Part shown: piece after piece, positions 16,807 through 26,191 of the stretch
Layout: each line of letters begins with the position of its first letter
Position numbering within the stretch: position 1 is the stretch's first letter
Source of the DNA: Candidatus Hodarchaeota archaeon
GTDB lineage: Archaea > Asgardarchaeota > Heimdallarchaeia > Hodarchaeales > Hodarchaeaceae
Reading direction: 5' to 3'
DNA length: 64,000 nucleotides
Assembly (NCBI GenBank): GCA_016839815.1
Contig: JAEOTM010000047.1
Coordinates: forward strand, 1-64,000
Position numbers and translations under genes: made by a program
Notes under the pieces: generated by a model
Told to the model about the DNA's origin: nothing
What the model saw: the letters and a program-made list of their open reading frames with translations, nothing else
Database searches by the model: none

Positions 16807-18546
16807 ATGGTTAATTTCCAGAAGAGCATTGAAACTATGTTAGGTTCCACTGCTGGGTTTATGTTAAATATAAGTGTACGGAATCTTTCACGTCAGCGTA
16901 GAAATACCATTCTTACAATACTAACAATATTTGTTGCTATGTTTAGTTTCTTGCTCTCTGTTTCAATTGTATCTAGTGCTTCAATCAGTGTTCAGGAGTA
17001 CACTGCTACTAGTTCAGGAGAAGGACTAGTAATACATGATTATGGTAATTTCCTTTACCAAGAAGATCTTGACCAATTAAAGACAATCTCATCCATAACG
17101 ACGAGTATCCCACGGATTCGCTTGATTGGCCGATTAGCATATAACCAGCTCACAATAAAAAACAACTCAGATGTCCTTCGTTCCATCTTGTATCCTTTTG
17201 CTAGTAATTTTTCACTGGAGAATGAACTTTCAAATTTGTCAGAGGTTTTAAGTTCGGGGGTGTTACCTAAAGCTGGAAATGACATATGTATTTCTGACAA
17301 CTTAGCTACAGATTTAGAACTGCAACCTGGGGATCAAGTAGCTATTCAAACAGTAGGTTACAATATTTCTGGAATTATAGATTCTTCTGCTCTATTCACA
17401 TTTACAGACTTTACTGGTAACTGGGTTCTCCCAGAAGATGTTGAATCTGGGACTCATCAACCAATTCCGAGTACTAACGTAGCATTCGTGCCCTTCCAAT
17501 TACTCTGGCAAATACTGCCTACAATAAATGAAGCCCTTATTGCGAATAATGCTTATAATGAAATTCAAGTGAGCTTAGAACCTGATGCTGAGACTTTTGA
17601 CTTAATTGAGCAATTACTTCCTATAGAAGTTGATCAAACAAAAGAAATTACCGTTATCGAGGGATTTAATCAGTTTAAATATCAGGTTGAGACCCAAATC
17701 TCAGTACGTGGATTCACCTTTATGATCTTCGTATTAATCATCGCAGGTTTAATTATATTAAATACACTACTAGGGGCAATTACTGCTCGAATGAAGGACA
17801 TTGAAGTTTGGTCTAGTGTAGGAGCGAATCCTAGTCACATTAAGTATAATTTCATGTTTGAAAGTATGATCTTTGGTGCTATTGGTGGAACTCTAGGCTA
17901 TATTGCTGCAATTATGTTTTCACTCACTGGTATACTACTTGGATTTCAAACCAGTATTACTCCCGATAAATATGACTTTAACTGGCTATTCTTAACCGTC
18001 TTAGTAGCAGTTATATTGAGTCTACTCTCCGCAATTTATCCTTCAAGAAAAGCCTCAACAGCGGTTGTTCCTAGTTTGAAAAGATCCTGGAAACCAGGAC
18101 TAGGGGAGATGTTAACTCAGCAATACACATTCGATGAAGAAGAAATTCCGATCACACTTGAACCACAAGATTTTGAAGATTATGCATCTTATATTCAGAC
18201 AAGGATGGATATTCCGACTTTTTTCAAGGTAAAGCGGAAATGGCCCGTTCAAGTTCAGAGTCTTGAAAATGATCAAGTAAAGAGATCATTCAAACTGGAT
18301 GTCGCTGTTTTTTCCGCGGAAGGAACTTACGCCTTAATTTCCATATGGAGTATAGAGGAACCTGATATACATACAATGAAAGTATATGCACAGGTTAACC
18401 CTTATTCCTCATTTGGAGAAAGTTCAGGATGGGCACAAAGTAGCACGAATTTTAACAAAGCTGCGTTTGATGTTCTCAATATGCTTAGACAATTATCACT
18501 TAAATGGCGTGTGGAAGGTAGAAAATTCGTTATTGAGCGCGAATAA
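16807..18546 (+). CDS. FtsX/MacB-type ABC permease with C-terminal cytoplasmic extension
   Basis: The 579-residue permease has helix 1 at about residues 35-57 after the motif SVRNLSRQRRN, an extracellular domain of about 230 residues, and three more helices in the FtsX arrangement (VWSSVGANPSHIKYNFMFES between helices 2 and 3, YPSRKAS at the end of the core). Residues about 430-579 form an extra soluble domain beyond the last helix, with alternating strands and a C-terminal helix; ordinary MacB-type permeases end where it begins. No ATPase gene is adjacent; the two ATPases at 8589-10091 are the nearest candidates. It begins an operon with tldD, tldE and two M28 peptidases. GGAGTT lies 6 nt before the ATG. 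Confidence 0.82.
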   Translation: MVNFQKSIETMLGSTAGFMLNISVRNLSRQRRNTILTILTIFVAMFSFLLSVSIVSSASISVQEYTATSSGEGLVIHDYGNFLYQEDLDQLKTISSITTSIPRIRLIGRLAYNQLTIKNNSDVLRSILYPFASNFSLENELSNLSEVLSSGVLPKAGNDICISDNLATDLELQPGDQVAIQTVGYNISGIIDSSALFTFTDFTGNWVLPEDVESGTHQPIPSTNVAFVPFQLLWQILPTINEALIANNAYNEIQVSLEPDAETFDLIEQLLPIEVDQTKEITVIEGFNQFKYQVETQISVRGFTFMIFVLIIAGLIILNTLLGAITARMKDIEVWSSVGANPSHIKYNFMFESMIFGAIGGTLGYIAAIMFSLTGILLGFQTSITPDKYDFNWLFLTVLVAVILSLLSAIYPSRKASTAVVPSLKRSWKPGLGEMLTQQYTFDEEEIPITLEPQDFEDYASYIQTRMDIPTFFKVKRKWPVQVQSLENDQVKRSFKLDVAVFSAEGTYALISIWSIEEPDIHTMKVYAQVNPYSSFGESSGWAQSSTNFNKAAFDVLNMLRQLSLKWRVEGRKFVIERE

Positions 18547-18579
18547 TAAATTATTCCCCGCATATAGAAAGGAAATACA

Positions 18580-20034
18580 ATGGAAATCACAAATGATTAC
18601 TCTGAGCTGATGGACTATGCAATATCCATTTTAAATCAGAGAAATGTAAATTATGGAGATGTTAGATATACAAAACACCTCGAACTCAAATTAATTGCTC
18701 GTGATTCAAGAATCGCAGAGATTACGAGAAGCTCCGAGACAGGGATTGGTATTCGTGTTCAATCAGAAAAAGGGGCTCCACTTGCTTTTGTATCTACAAG
18801 CAATGTCTCTCAAGAGTCTTTACGGCATATAATTGATGAAGCCTATCAAAGCAGTCTTACTCTTTCTCACCTGTCTTCAAACGGTTCCACTCATCTTGCA
18901 GATCAACCACTAATAACACGAAATCTTGTTCATACATCTAAAGATTCAATATTTACCTCTGATATAACCGATGTCAAAGATTATGCGTTATCTCATGTAA
19001 ATGAAATTAAGGAAAACGATGTTTCATCCGCAAGTTGTGGATTGGCAGGTATCATTTCTTATAAACACATCATGACTACAGAAGGTACTGATGCAACTTT
19101 CTTAGTGGATGGAGTTGGATATAAAGGTGATGCAACAATTAGAAAGATGGGTCAGTTCCAAACTTATGCAGATCGGAAAGGAGGAACTTTTGGGTTAAAA
19201 GATCTATATTCGCTTTTAGATGATGGAAACCTAGCTCAAGAGATAGGAAAAACTGTTAGTATGATGGTCAAAGGTAAACCTATTGATTCAGGACAGTTTG
19301 ATGTGATTATTGATCCTGCATTCGCAGGTCTTCTCGCTCATGAATCCTTCGGTCACATGACGGAAGCTGATGCAGTAACAACACGCGCTTCAGCTCTTAC
19401 TGATCGTTTAGGTGAACGATTAGCACCAGATTTTGTGTCTATTGTTGACGATCCTACCTATAACCACGGTGCATGGAATTTTCTTGATGATGAAGGAGTT
19501 ATCGGAAAACGGAATATCATCTTAAACAAAGGGATTCTTGAAAACTACATGTCCGATCGAAGAAATGCCTACAAATTAGACACCGCAAGTACTGGAAATA
19601 GTCGAGCTTCTGATTATGGATATCCGCCAATTGTAAGGATGACAAATACCTGTTTCCTTCCCCACGATCATTCACTCGACGAAATGGTCGAGGACGTGAA
19701 AGATGGACTATTTTTGAAAGGACATGCTGGAGGAGAATCAGGAACTACTGGTAAATTCTCCTTTAGAAGTCAAGTCGGGTTTCTAATAAAAAATGGAGAA
19801 ATCGGTAGTGTGATTTCTAGTGTCACCCTTAATGGAAACATTCTTGATTACTTGAAAAAGATCGATGCGGTTGGACGGGAGTTCTCCTTAGAAGTCGATT
19901 GTGGCTTTGGAGGATGTGGAAAAGGAGGACAAAGAGCACTAGTGGGCTTAGGAGGAACATATATTCGATTCAGAGATGTTTCGGTAACTTCGATATCCAA
20001 ACCGAAGATGCCAATGATGGGGATGATGAAATGA
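18580..20034 (+). CDS. tldD: TldD-type zinc metalloprotease subunit (pair 3)
   Basis: The 484-residue TldD has the metal motif HESFGH (254-259) followed by MTEADAVTTRAS, LDDEGVIGKRNIIL, the GNSRASDYGYPPIVRMTN stretch typical of the family, and a C-terminal CGFGGCGKGG with cysteine ligand candidates. In TldD/TldE complexes this subunit carries the active site that cleaves unfolded peptides. AAGGAA precedes the ATG at a good distance. The tldE partner overlaps by ATGA (20031-20034), giving tight translational coupling. It is preceded by an ABC permease and followed by two M28 peptidases. Confidence 0.95.
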   Translation: MEITNDYSELMDYAISILNQRNVNYGDVRYTKHLELKLIARDSRIAEITRSSETGIGIRVQSEKGAPLAFVSTSNVSQESLRHIIDEAYQSSLTLSHLSSNGSTHLADQPLITRNLVHTSKDSIFTSDITDVKDYALSHVNEIKENDVSSASCGLAGIISYKHIMTTEGTDATFLVDGVGYKGDATIRKMGQFQTYADRKGGTFGLKDLYSLLDDGNLAQEIGKTVSMMVKGKPIDSGQFDVIIDPAFAGLLAHESFGHMTEADAVTTRASALTDRLGERLAPDFVSIVDDPTYNHGAWNFLDDEGVIGKRNIILNKGILENYMSDRRNAYKLDTASTGNSRASDYGYPPIVRMTNTCFLPHDHSLDEMVEDVKDGLFLKGHAGGESGTTGKFSFRSQVGFLIKNGEIGSVISSVTLNGNILDYLKKIDAVGREFSLEVDCGFGGCGKGGQRALVGLGGTYIRFRDVSVTSISKPKMPMMGMMK

Positions 20035-21443
20035 GTGATACTAACAATTTATCACGAATCACGGAGAAATTAGTACAATATGGGTTAGCCAATGGTGCTG
20101 ATGAAACTGAAATATTCGGTGTTAATGAAAAACGTACTTCTATCAGCCACAATGGAGAATCTGTTGTTACCAATTCAAATGTAACAGCTGGTCTTGGAAT
20201 CCGAGTAGCTATCGGTAAGAAATGGGCTTTTACCTCATCCTCTTCTCTCGATTTAACTAGTGCTCAAACAGAGATTAATGAGGCAATCAAGATAGCACGT
20301 ATACGGGAAGAAGACCCTGATTTCGCTGGATTTCCTATAGGAGGGAATATTGCTCCATTCAAGCCAGATCTTAAAGATTTAAACAACATTCAGATCGATA
20401 AGATAATCTCTTCACTTATAGATGCACGCAAAAAGGCACTTGATCTAGATAGAAATCTTAGTAATGTCCAAGGCTCTTTTCAATTTATTATTGGAGAACG
20501 AGCGATTTCTAATTCTTCTGGATTGGATTATTCTTATGATCGCGGTAGCTACTCTGCTAGTTTTTCTGCAGTGGGTTCATATGGAGAAAATCGGTTCTCT
20601 GAAAACTCTTTTACTGGAGGAACCAAACTTGATTATGACTTTGACAACCTTGCTTTAGACGCAGCCCAAAGAACAGTCGATATGTTTCAAAAGAGTGAAT
20701 CTGTTGGGGAAGGATCCATGGAAGTATTAATGGAACCTTTTGCTGCTGCCATCTTCTTCATTGGTATTAGCAGATTAATGTTTAAAGGAAATATGGCTTT
20801 AACAAATAGAAGTATCTTAACCTTAAATGATATTGGAACTCAGGTTGGATCAAAAGCATTAACATTTATTGATGATGGTCTTTTAGAGGGAGGAATAAAA
20901 GCGGCCCCCATTGATGATGAAGGTACACCAAGTTCTACAACTCCTCTAATTAAAGAGGGGGTTCTGAAGAATTTTCTTTATGATCATTCTAGTGCAAAGA
21001 AAGCAAGTGCAAAACCCACAGGGAATGCCATGAGAGGGATTGGTCACGGTGCTAGATCTTATACTGCTTTACCAACAATTGGAGCCCGTGATAGAGTAAT
21101 TCAAGCGGGACCTAAATCTCAAGCTAATCTTGTTTCTCAAATTGATAAAGGAATACTGATTGGGTATCCTGCAGGAATCTTCCTAGGAAATCCTATGACA
21201 ACTGATTTTACCATATTTCCCACACGTGTTCTTAAAATTCAGAACGGTGAAATCTTGGGTCCTGTTACCGGAATCTCAATGGCTGGAAATGGTCTGCAAT
21301 GGTTAAAGAATATCAATTCCATTGGCAATGATTCAAAGATGATGGAATCTGTAGTATCCCCTTCAGTTCTGTTTTCGAATATTGCTGTTAATACCAGTCG
21401 AAAAAGAAAAACAGCTAAATCCATGCCTCCTATGATGGGTTAA
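20031..21443 (+). CDS. pmbA: TldE/PmbA-type protease subunit (pair 3)
   Basis: The 470-residue TldE homologue starts at the ATG inside the ATGA overlap with tldD. A longer frame upstream to 19899 reads through tldD in another frame and looks artefactual. It has no HExxxH. Family features are ADETEIFGVNEKRTSISHN at the N-terminus, DDEGTPSSTTPLIKEGVLKNF, GNAMRGIGHGA and GISMAGNGLQWLKNI near the C-terminus. It should form the partner subunit of the preceding TldD. The first M28 peptidase gene follows after 31 bp, so one transcript probably encodes protease and aminopeptidases. Confidence 0.93.
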   Translation: MSDTNNLSRITEKLVQYGLANGADETEIFGVNEKRTSISHNGESVVTNSNVTAGLGIRVAIGKKWAFTSSSSLDLTSAQTEINEAIKIARIREEDPDFAGFPIGGNIAPFKPDLKDLNNIQIDKIISSLIDARKKALDLDRNLSNVQGSFQFIIGERAISNSSGLDYSYDRGSYSASFSAVGSYGENRFSENSFTGGTKLDYDFDNLALDAAQRTVDMFQKSESVGEGSMEVLMEPFAAAIFFIGISRLMFKGNMALTNRSILTLNDIGTQVGSKALTFIDDGLLEGGIKAAPIDDEGTPSSTTPLIKEGVLKNFLYDHSSAKKASAKPTGNAMRGIGHGARSYTALPTIGARDRVIQAGPKSQANLVSQIDKGILIGYPAGIFLGNPMTTDFTIFPTRVLKIQNGEILGPVTGISMAGNGLQWLKNINSIGNDSKMMESVVSPSVLFSNIAVNTSRKRKTAKSMPPMMG

Positions 21444-21474
21444 GAATTATTTCACAAATACTTAGTGATTTACA

Positions 21475-22692
21475 TTGACGAGTCTAATTACAGAAATAAT
21501 AAGTCACGTCTGGTCATCAAAAGAGTTACTTTCTCCAATTTTTCACTTATGTGACAAAATTGGGCCACGTCCATCTGGTTCCAGAGCAGCTGACAACGCA
21601 GCAAACTTCATTCGATCGAAATTTGATGATTCCCAACTCACAACCTCTATTCACGAATTTTCCCACGGTTCTTGGACAGCAGAGAAGCATTTCCTTGCTA
21701 TTGATAATCAAGAATTCCCTTCAACCCCATTTAATCTTTCAGGAAATGGTCAGCTATCTGGTGAATGCTTTTATCTTCCTAATCCCTCAAAAGAAGCCTT
21801 TGAACACGCTCATTTTGAGGGAAAAATCCTTCTAGCTGAAGCGGTACATGGAATGGGAATGCATCGAACTGAAATTCTTAAAAGAGCTGTTGAAGGTGGG
21901 GCACTTGCTTATATCCAGATCTCTAAAATTCCTGGAGGGATTGTTGAAACAGGTAACATTTCTACAAAAGGAGTTGCTAACATTCCTGCCCTTTGTATTT
22001 CCTATGAAACAGGTCATTTTCTAAGAAGAAAAATCCAGCAAGGAGATGGACGAGTAACTTTAAGTGTAAAAGGATCAGAATTTGAAGTTAAGGGCAAAAA
22101 TGTGATTGGAAATATTGACAGTGGATCAGACGATACTATCATCATAGGAGCTCATTATGATACTTGGGAAAATGGTCCTGGGGCGTTTGATAATGGTACT
22201 GGAATAGCAACCTTGCTAGAGCTATCTAAAACTTTGTCCAAACTACAACAGTCAGGTGTAAATTTTCAATTTATTGCCTTTAGTGCAGAGGAATTAGGTT
22301 TTAAAGGATCGATGGCCTATAAAAAAGAGGTAATTGAGTCGAACAAACTTCAAATTCCAATAATGATGAACCTTGACTGCACAGCTTATCCGAAGGGGCA
22401 AAGAACTTTATCTGTTTCAAATTCTGAAGAAGATTTTGCCATTATAAATCAATTAATTAATTCTTATAATTTCAATTCTGTACTCAACACTCGACCTCCA
22501 TTTGGTACGGATGGATTTCCTTTTTATCTATCTAAAATTCCAGTAGTAAGCTTAGAACAGATAGATAGAACAAAACCTTCGTTTATGCATACTCCATTCG
22601 ATACCCCTGAAAAATTAACTGAGAATTCTTTGAAAAATTCCACAGCAATTGCAGGAGCAATATTAGGAACATTAGTCCAAAAATATCAATAG
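21475..22692 (+). CDS. M28-family metallo-aminopeptidase (1)
   Basis: The 405-residue cytoplasmic protein (no signal peptide) has the M28 two-zinc ligands in order: His in GAHYDT, bridging Asp in GAFDNGTG, the catalytic and binding Glu pair in SAEELGF, Asp in NLDC and His in MHTPFD. Between the N-terminal domain and the zinc core, residues about 90-190 look like a PA (protease-associated) insert. Such enzymes remove N-terminal residues from peptides. The start is TTG at 21475. It sits in the FtsX-tldD-tldE operon next to a second copy, which fits a pathway in which TldD/TldE fragments are trimmed to amino acids (inference). Confidence 0.92.
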   Translation: MTSLITEIISHVWSSKELLSPIFHLCDKIGPRPSGSRAADNAANFIRSKFDDSQLTTSIHEFSHGSWTAEKHFLAIDNQEFPSTPFNLSGNGQLSGECFYLPNPSKEAFEHAHFEGKILLAEAVHGMGMHRTEILKRAVEGGALAYIQISKIPGGIVETGNISTKGVANIPALCISYETGHFLRRKIQQGDGRVTLSVKGSEFEVKGKNVIGNIDSGSDDTIIIGAHYDTWENGPGAFDNGTGIATLLELSKTLSKLQQSGVNFQFIAFSAEELGFKGSMAYKKEVIESNKLQIPIMMNLDCTAYPKGQRTLSVSNSEEDFAIINQLINSYNFNSVLNTRPPFGTDGFPFYLSKIPVVSLEQIDRTKPSFMHTPFDTPEKLTENSLKNSTAIAGAILGTLVQKYQ

Positions 22693-22696
22693 ACAC

Positions 22697-23944
22697 GTGA
22701 ATGTTATGAGAGAACCTATTGGCGATATTATTGGGAATATCTGGAGTTCTACGGATATTTCAAATAATTTAAACTACATCTGTGACACATTTGGGCCACG
22801 ACCAGCAGGAAGTGAATCAGCAGATTTAGCTGGGGATTATATTAAGAATAAACTTGATGAATATGGATTAGATACGCATAAACATCAGTTTGAACATGCA
22901 TACTGGGAAAAAGAAAAAGCGGAGTTCTATCTTGACAATAACAAACTGCATGCTATTCCATTTCACTTTTCTAAGTCAGAGGAGCTTACAGGGGATTGTT
23001 TCATATTAAAAACTCCTTCAGAGAAATCCTTTGAAAAAGCGAATTTCCAAGGAAAGATCCTCCTCGTAACACCAACTAAGCAACGTCATGGTGGAATGAG
23101 TAGGAAGGAAATGTTCAGACGAGCTGTTGAAGGAGGAGCTATTGGTTTTATTCAAATGTCAAGTATTATGGGAGGAGTTCTAGAAACAGGAAGTATAGGT
23201 AATGACTTTACTGAAATTCCTGCATTTTCCTGTTCATTTGAGAATGGAAGGTTAATCGAACGATTGCAGAATAAAGGAAAAGGGAAAATTTCTCTCTCAA
23301 TTCAAGGAAAAAAAGTGAAAAAATCTTCATATAATATAATCGGGGATATAAAAGGGAGTTCAGATAACATGGTTATATCTGGGGCTCATTATGATACCTG
23401 GGATATCGGCCCAGGTGCTTTTGATAATGGTACTGGTGTTTCGACTGTTTTAGCATTAGCAGAGGTATATAGTAAATCGACAGTCAAAGATAAATTCGAT
23501 GATACATTACGATTCATCTTCTTTTCTGGTGAGGAATTAGGAATTCTTGGATCTGAAGCCTACACAAAGGATTATATTGATACAGATAGAACCCCAAAAG
23601 TATCACTCATGTGTAATTATGATTGCACGAACATTAAGGGTGGTGTGAGAGGTGCATTTACTTCTAATAGTATGTCAATGCATAAAAGTATCGTTAATTT
23701 TGTTGAATCGCGAGGATTCGATATTAAGATGAGTTTACGTCCACCCCATGGAACAGATGCAATTCATTTTTCAAATCGGAAAATACCGACATTCGGATTA
23801 GCCCAATTTACCGCTCCCAGTTATATGCACACGGCATTTGATACTCCAGATAAGATAGACATCTCTGAATTGAAAAATTCAACCGCAATTGCAGGTGCGA
23901 TATTAGCTGATCTACTTATCACAGGAAAAATGAAAAACGTTTAA
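22697..23944 (+). CDS. M28-family metallo-aminopeptidase (2)
   Basis: This is a tandem paralogue of the preceding gene, 415 residues with the same layout: FGPRPAGS near the N-terminus, a PA-like insert, then GAHYDT, GAFDNGTG, SGEELGI, NYDC and MHTAFDTPDK as zinc and catalytic sites. The two genes are only 4 bp apart. Translation may begin at GTG 22697 or ATG 22706. The duplication suggests different N-terminal residue preferences. It is the last gene of the operon and converges with an acetyltransferase gene 15 bp away. Confidence 0.92.
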   Translation: MNVMREPIGDIIGNIWSSTDISNNLNYICDTFGPRPAGSESADLAGDYIKNKLDEYGLDTHKHQFEHAYWEKEKAEFYLDNNKLHAIPFHFSKSEELTGDCFILKTPSEKSFEKANFQGKILLVTPTKQRHGGMSRKEMFRRAVEGGAIGFIQMSSIMGGVLETGSIGNDFTEIPAFSCSFENGRLIERLQNKGKGKISLSIQGKKVKKSSYNIIGDIKGSSDNMVISGAHYDTWDIGPGAFDNGTGVSTVLALAEVYSKSTVKDKFDDTLRFIFFSGEELGILGSEAYTKDYIDTDRTPKVSLMCNYDCTNIKGGVRGAFTSNSMSMHKSIVNFVESRGFDIKMSLRPPHGTDAIHFSNRKIPTFGLAQFTAPSYMHTAFDTPDKIDISELKNSTAIAGAILADLLITGKMKNV

Positions 23945-23958
23945 TTTCTGTGAAAGAA

Positions 23959-24498
23959 TCACCAATCTGATTTAAGAAGATCCATTATAATGGAATCAAT
24001 ATATAGACCATTATTAAAATAGGCCTCACGACGTCTCCCGACCTCTTTGAATCCTATTTTTTCATAACACCGTTGAGCCTGAGGATGTCCTGAAAATAGT
24101 TCTAATTCTATAGAGTGAAGATTAAGAGTGTTGAAAGCATATTCTACAATGAGTTGCATTGATTCCGTTCCCAATCCCTTATTCCAATAATCCTTATTGA
24201 AAATTACAATTCCCAAACTACCCCGCCTTGCTGTTGAATCTTTAATTTCAAGTCCTAAATGCCCAATGTAAAGATTTGTCTCTTTGTAGACAATAGCAAA
24301 AATATACCCTTTTCCTTCACTCCTCAACTGCCATCCACCCTTGATCCATTCAATTTCTTCATCTCTAGATTGAGGAGCTTTATTTAAAATGTTTATTCGA
24401 TGTTCTGGTTTATTCCAGTGTTTCATTAATTCGTCTACGTCACTAATTTCCAAACCACGTAGGATAATATTTGATCCTTCTAACATAATAAACCACAC
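23959..24498 (-). CDS. GNAT-family N-acetyltransferase (RimJ/RimL type)
   Basis: The 179-residue protein opens with EGSNIILRGLEISDVDEL, the usual N-terminus of RimJ/RimL-like acetyltransferases. It contains the acetyl-CoA-binding region NKGLGTESMQLIVEYAF and the C-terminal HSIELELFSGHPQAQRCYEKIGFKEVGRRREA. These enzymes move an acetyl group from acetyl-CoA to protein N-termini, polyamines or other amines; the acceptor is not predictable. Its start is 4 bp after the acyltransferase stop, so the two are probably co-transcribed. Confidence 0.9.
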   Translation of the reverse strand: MWFIMLEGSNIILRGLEISDVDELMKHWNKPEHRINILNKAPQSRDEEIEWIKGGWQLRSEGKGYIFAIVYKETNLYIGHLGLEIKDSTARRGSLGIVIFNKDYWNKGLGTESMQLIVEYAFNTLNLHSIELELFSGHPQAQRCYEKIGFKEVGRRREAYFNNGLYIDSIIMDLLKSDW

Positions 24499-24502
24499 TC
24501 AT

Positions 24503-25402
24503 CTAACTGGATAATTGGTCAAGTGTTTGTTGTAATTCATTGGGTGAAAAATTGCATAAGTTACGTAGGTATCTTCGAAAAGATCTATCTTTTCGTAAAT
24601 CTTCAGAAATCTGGTTAATAGGTCGTTTATATTTTCTCTCGACAATAGCAAAAAATATCTTCTCTTGTCTGAACATTTGTTCGCTTATAGCGTTCATTAC
24701 GCGGAGTGCAATTTTCTTTGCTGTTGGAAAGAAATCAGGATCATCTTCGAACCATCCTCCTTCACGTTCATACTCCGCGAAGGACAGAGGATCCCCAAAT
24801 GATACAGAGATATAGGATTTATATCTTGGAAAAAATCCACCACGAGCAAGTGCAGCTCCTGCCCCATGAATGAACAGAGGGACTACTGGTAATTTACCAT
24901 TCATTAAGAGAACAACTCGTCCAATTCCACTCCTTGGATCTTTTGTTAAATTGAAGTAGTCGTCAACAGGTGTGCTTCCAATCCGTCTTCCCTGAGGCGA
25001 CATATAGAGGCCTTTACCTTCCTTTAACGTTTTTGCTGCAAATTTTAGTCCAGGACTTGGATTTTCACGATAAACTGGGAAAGCTCCAGCCCATGTAAGC
25101 TGACGGTAGAACCAATTCTCTTTCATAACGTACCCGTTCCCCATGAATGATAAAAACCGACGTGTTCCATAAGGTTCTGCAATAGCTCCTCCTACTATTA
25201 AAGCATCCAAGTTAGATTGGTGATTGCTGCAAAAAACAACGGGTTCCCCTTCATGGTATTGATTTCCTACTTTTTTATCGTAAATTACAAAACGGAAGTA
25301 GTTATGGATAAACCATGGCACTAGCTTAAAAATGATAAGGTATCTAGCTCTCTTAAAGAATGACCAGTGTTTAGGTTTCTTTTTAGTCGTAGTTTTGGAC
25401 AT
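24503..25402 (-). CDS. PlsC-like lysophospholipid acyltransferase family protein
   Basis: The 299-residue protein has acyltransferase motif I NHQSNLD (His61, Asp66) and a motif III variant PQGRR (136-140) in place of the usual EGTR, then LPVVPLFIHGAG as motif IV. A hydrophobic stretch at residues 20-42 probably anchors it to the membrane. Bacterial and eukaryotic PlsC transfers a fatty acyl chain to lysophosphatidate. Archaeal membranes use ether lipids, so the acceptor here is uncertain. The missing Glu of motif III may change glycerol-phosphate recognition. A C-terminal helical tail of about 70 residues is extra. The acetyltransferase gene follows after 4 bp. Confidence 0.8.
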   Translation of the reverse strand: MSKTTTKKKPKHWSFFKRARYLIIFKLVPWFIHNYFRFVIYDKKVGNQYHEGEPVVFCSNHQSNLDALIVGGAIAEPYGTRRFLSFMGNGYVMKENWFYRQLTWAGAFPVYRENPSPGLKFAAKTLKEGKGLYMSPQGRRIGSTPVDDYFNLTKDPRSGIGRVVLLMNGKLPVVPLFIHGAGAALARGGFFPRYKSYISVSFGDPLSFAEYEREGGWFEDDPDFFPTAKKIALRVMNAISEQMFRQEKIFFAIVERKYKRPINQISEDLRKDRSFRRYLRNLCNFSPNELQQTLDQLSS

Positions 25403-25498
25403 TGAAATCCCTTTTTAGAATGAAAACGCTACTTTTTGATTACTTTATATCAGTGAGGAAACGAGGTTCCCGCAATCTATGGAAACCTAAATTTCTTC

Positions 25499-26158
25499 TC
25501 AAATCTTTAATTTTTTTCCAAAGATTAATGTCTTTACATCTGGCGCATCAGGCCATAATCCCATAAGTGAAGGGGAAGAATGAAGTAAATTATACTCCGA
25601 TTTTTTGTAAAAGGGTATAGCTTTAATATTCTTATCAGAGGTATATAAATGGACACCTTTGCAGCTGTTTAATAGGAGGTGTTCTTCTAAACGAAGTAAT
25701 AACTTTGTTCCAATCCCTTGCTGGTGATAATGAGGAAGAACATTGATATGGAGATGAGCAGGATAATCCACAACTAGCTCCTGTTTAAAGGAATTATCTT
25801 GTTTAGATTCTAATCGTCTCATATGTCGAATAATATTGAAGCTTCTTCTGTAACGCCATAGACTATAGAATATAACTCGTATCAATATTTTAGGGATCAT
25901 CTTACGTGTAAAAGCAGATTTTTGTACCTTGGAATCTAAGCTACTCAATATATATCCAACAACTGTACCCTCCTTGTCATCAATAGCAACAAAACAATTT
26001 TCTGGTTCATAATCAACATAATATAAGCAAAATAATAGACCAAATAAATAATGATCATCAAAACGGTCTCTTGCATCCTCACCCATATAACCAGTCTGAA
26101 TACAAATATCAATTATTCCTTTACGGTCATCTTTCTTGTATTTTCGAATTTCAATCAA
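25499..26158 (-). CDS. GNAT-family N-acetyltransferase
   Basis: The 219-residue protein has the GNAT fold: an N-terminal strand IEIRKYKKDDRKGIIDIC, strand AHLHINVLP followed by the acetyl-CoA loop HQQGIGTKLL (R/Q-x-x-G-x-G/A), and C-terminal GVHLYTSDKNIKAIPFYKK. A central insert of about 50 basic, aromatic residues (around 85-130) is longer than in typical members. Substrate unknown. The gene is preceded on the same strand by the amylase gene, 33 bp upstream. Confidence 0.88.
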   Translation of the reverse strand: MIEIRKYKKDDRKGIIDICIQTGYMGEDARDRFDDHYLFGLLFCLYYVDYEPENCFVAIDDKEGTVVGYILSSLDSKVQKSAFTRKMIPKILIRVIFYSLWRYRRSFNIIRHMRRLESKQDNSFKQELVVDYPAHLHINVLPHYHQQGIGTKLLLRLEEHLLLNSCKGVHLYTSDKNIKAIPFYKKSEYNLLHSSPSLMGLWPDAPDVKTLIFGKKLKI

Positions 26159-26191
26159 AATTCTACCTTCTATTCCTTCAAAAAGTCTGTT

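Noticed and set aside
19899..20030. N-terminal extension of the TldE gene of pair 3
   Set aside because: It lies within tldD in another frame and has odd composition. The ATG in the ATGA overlap at 20031 gives the normal family length.
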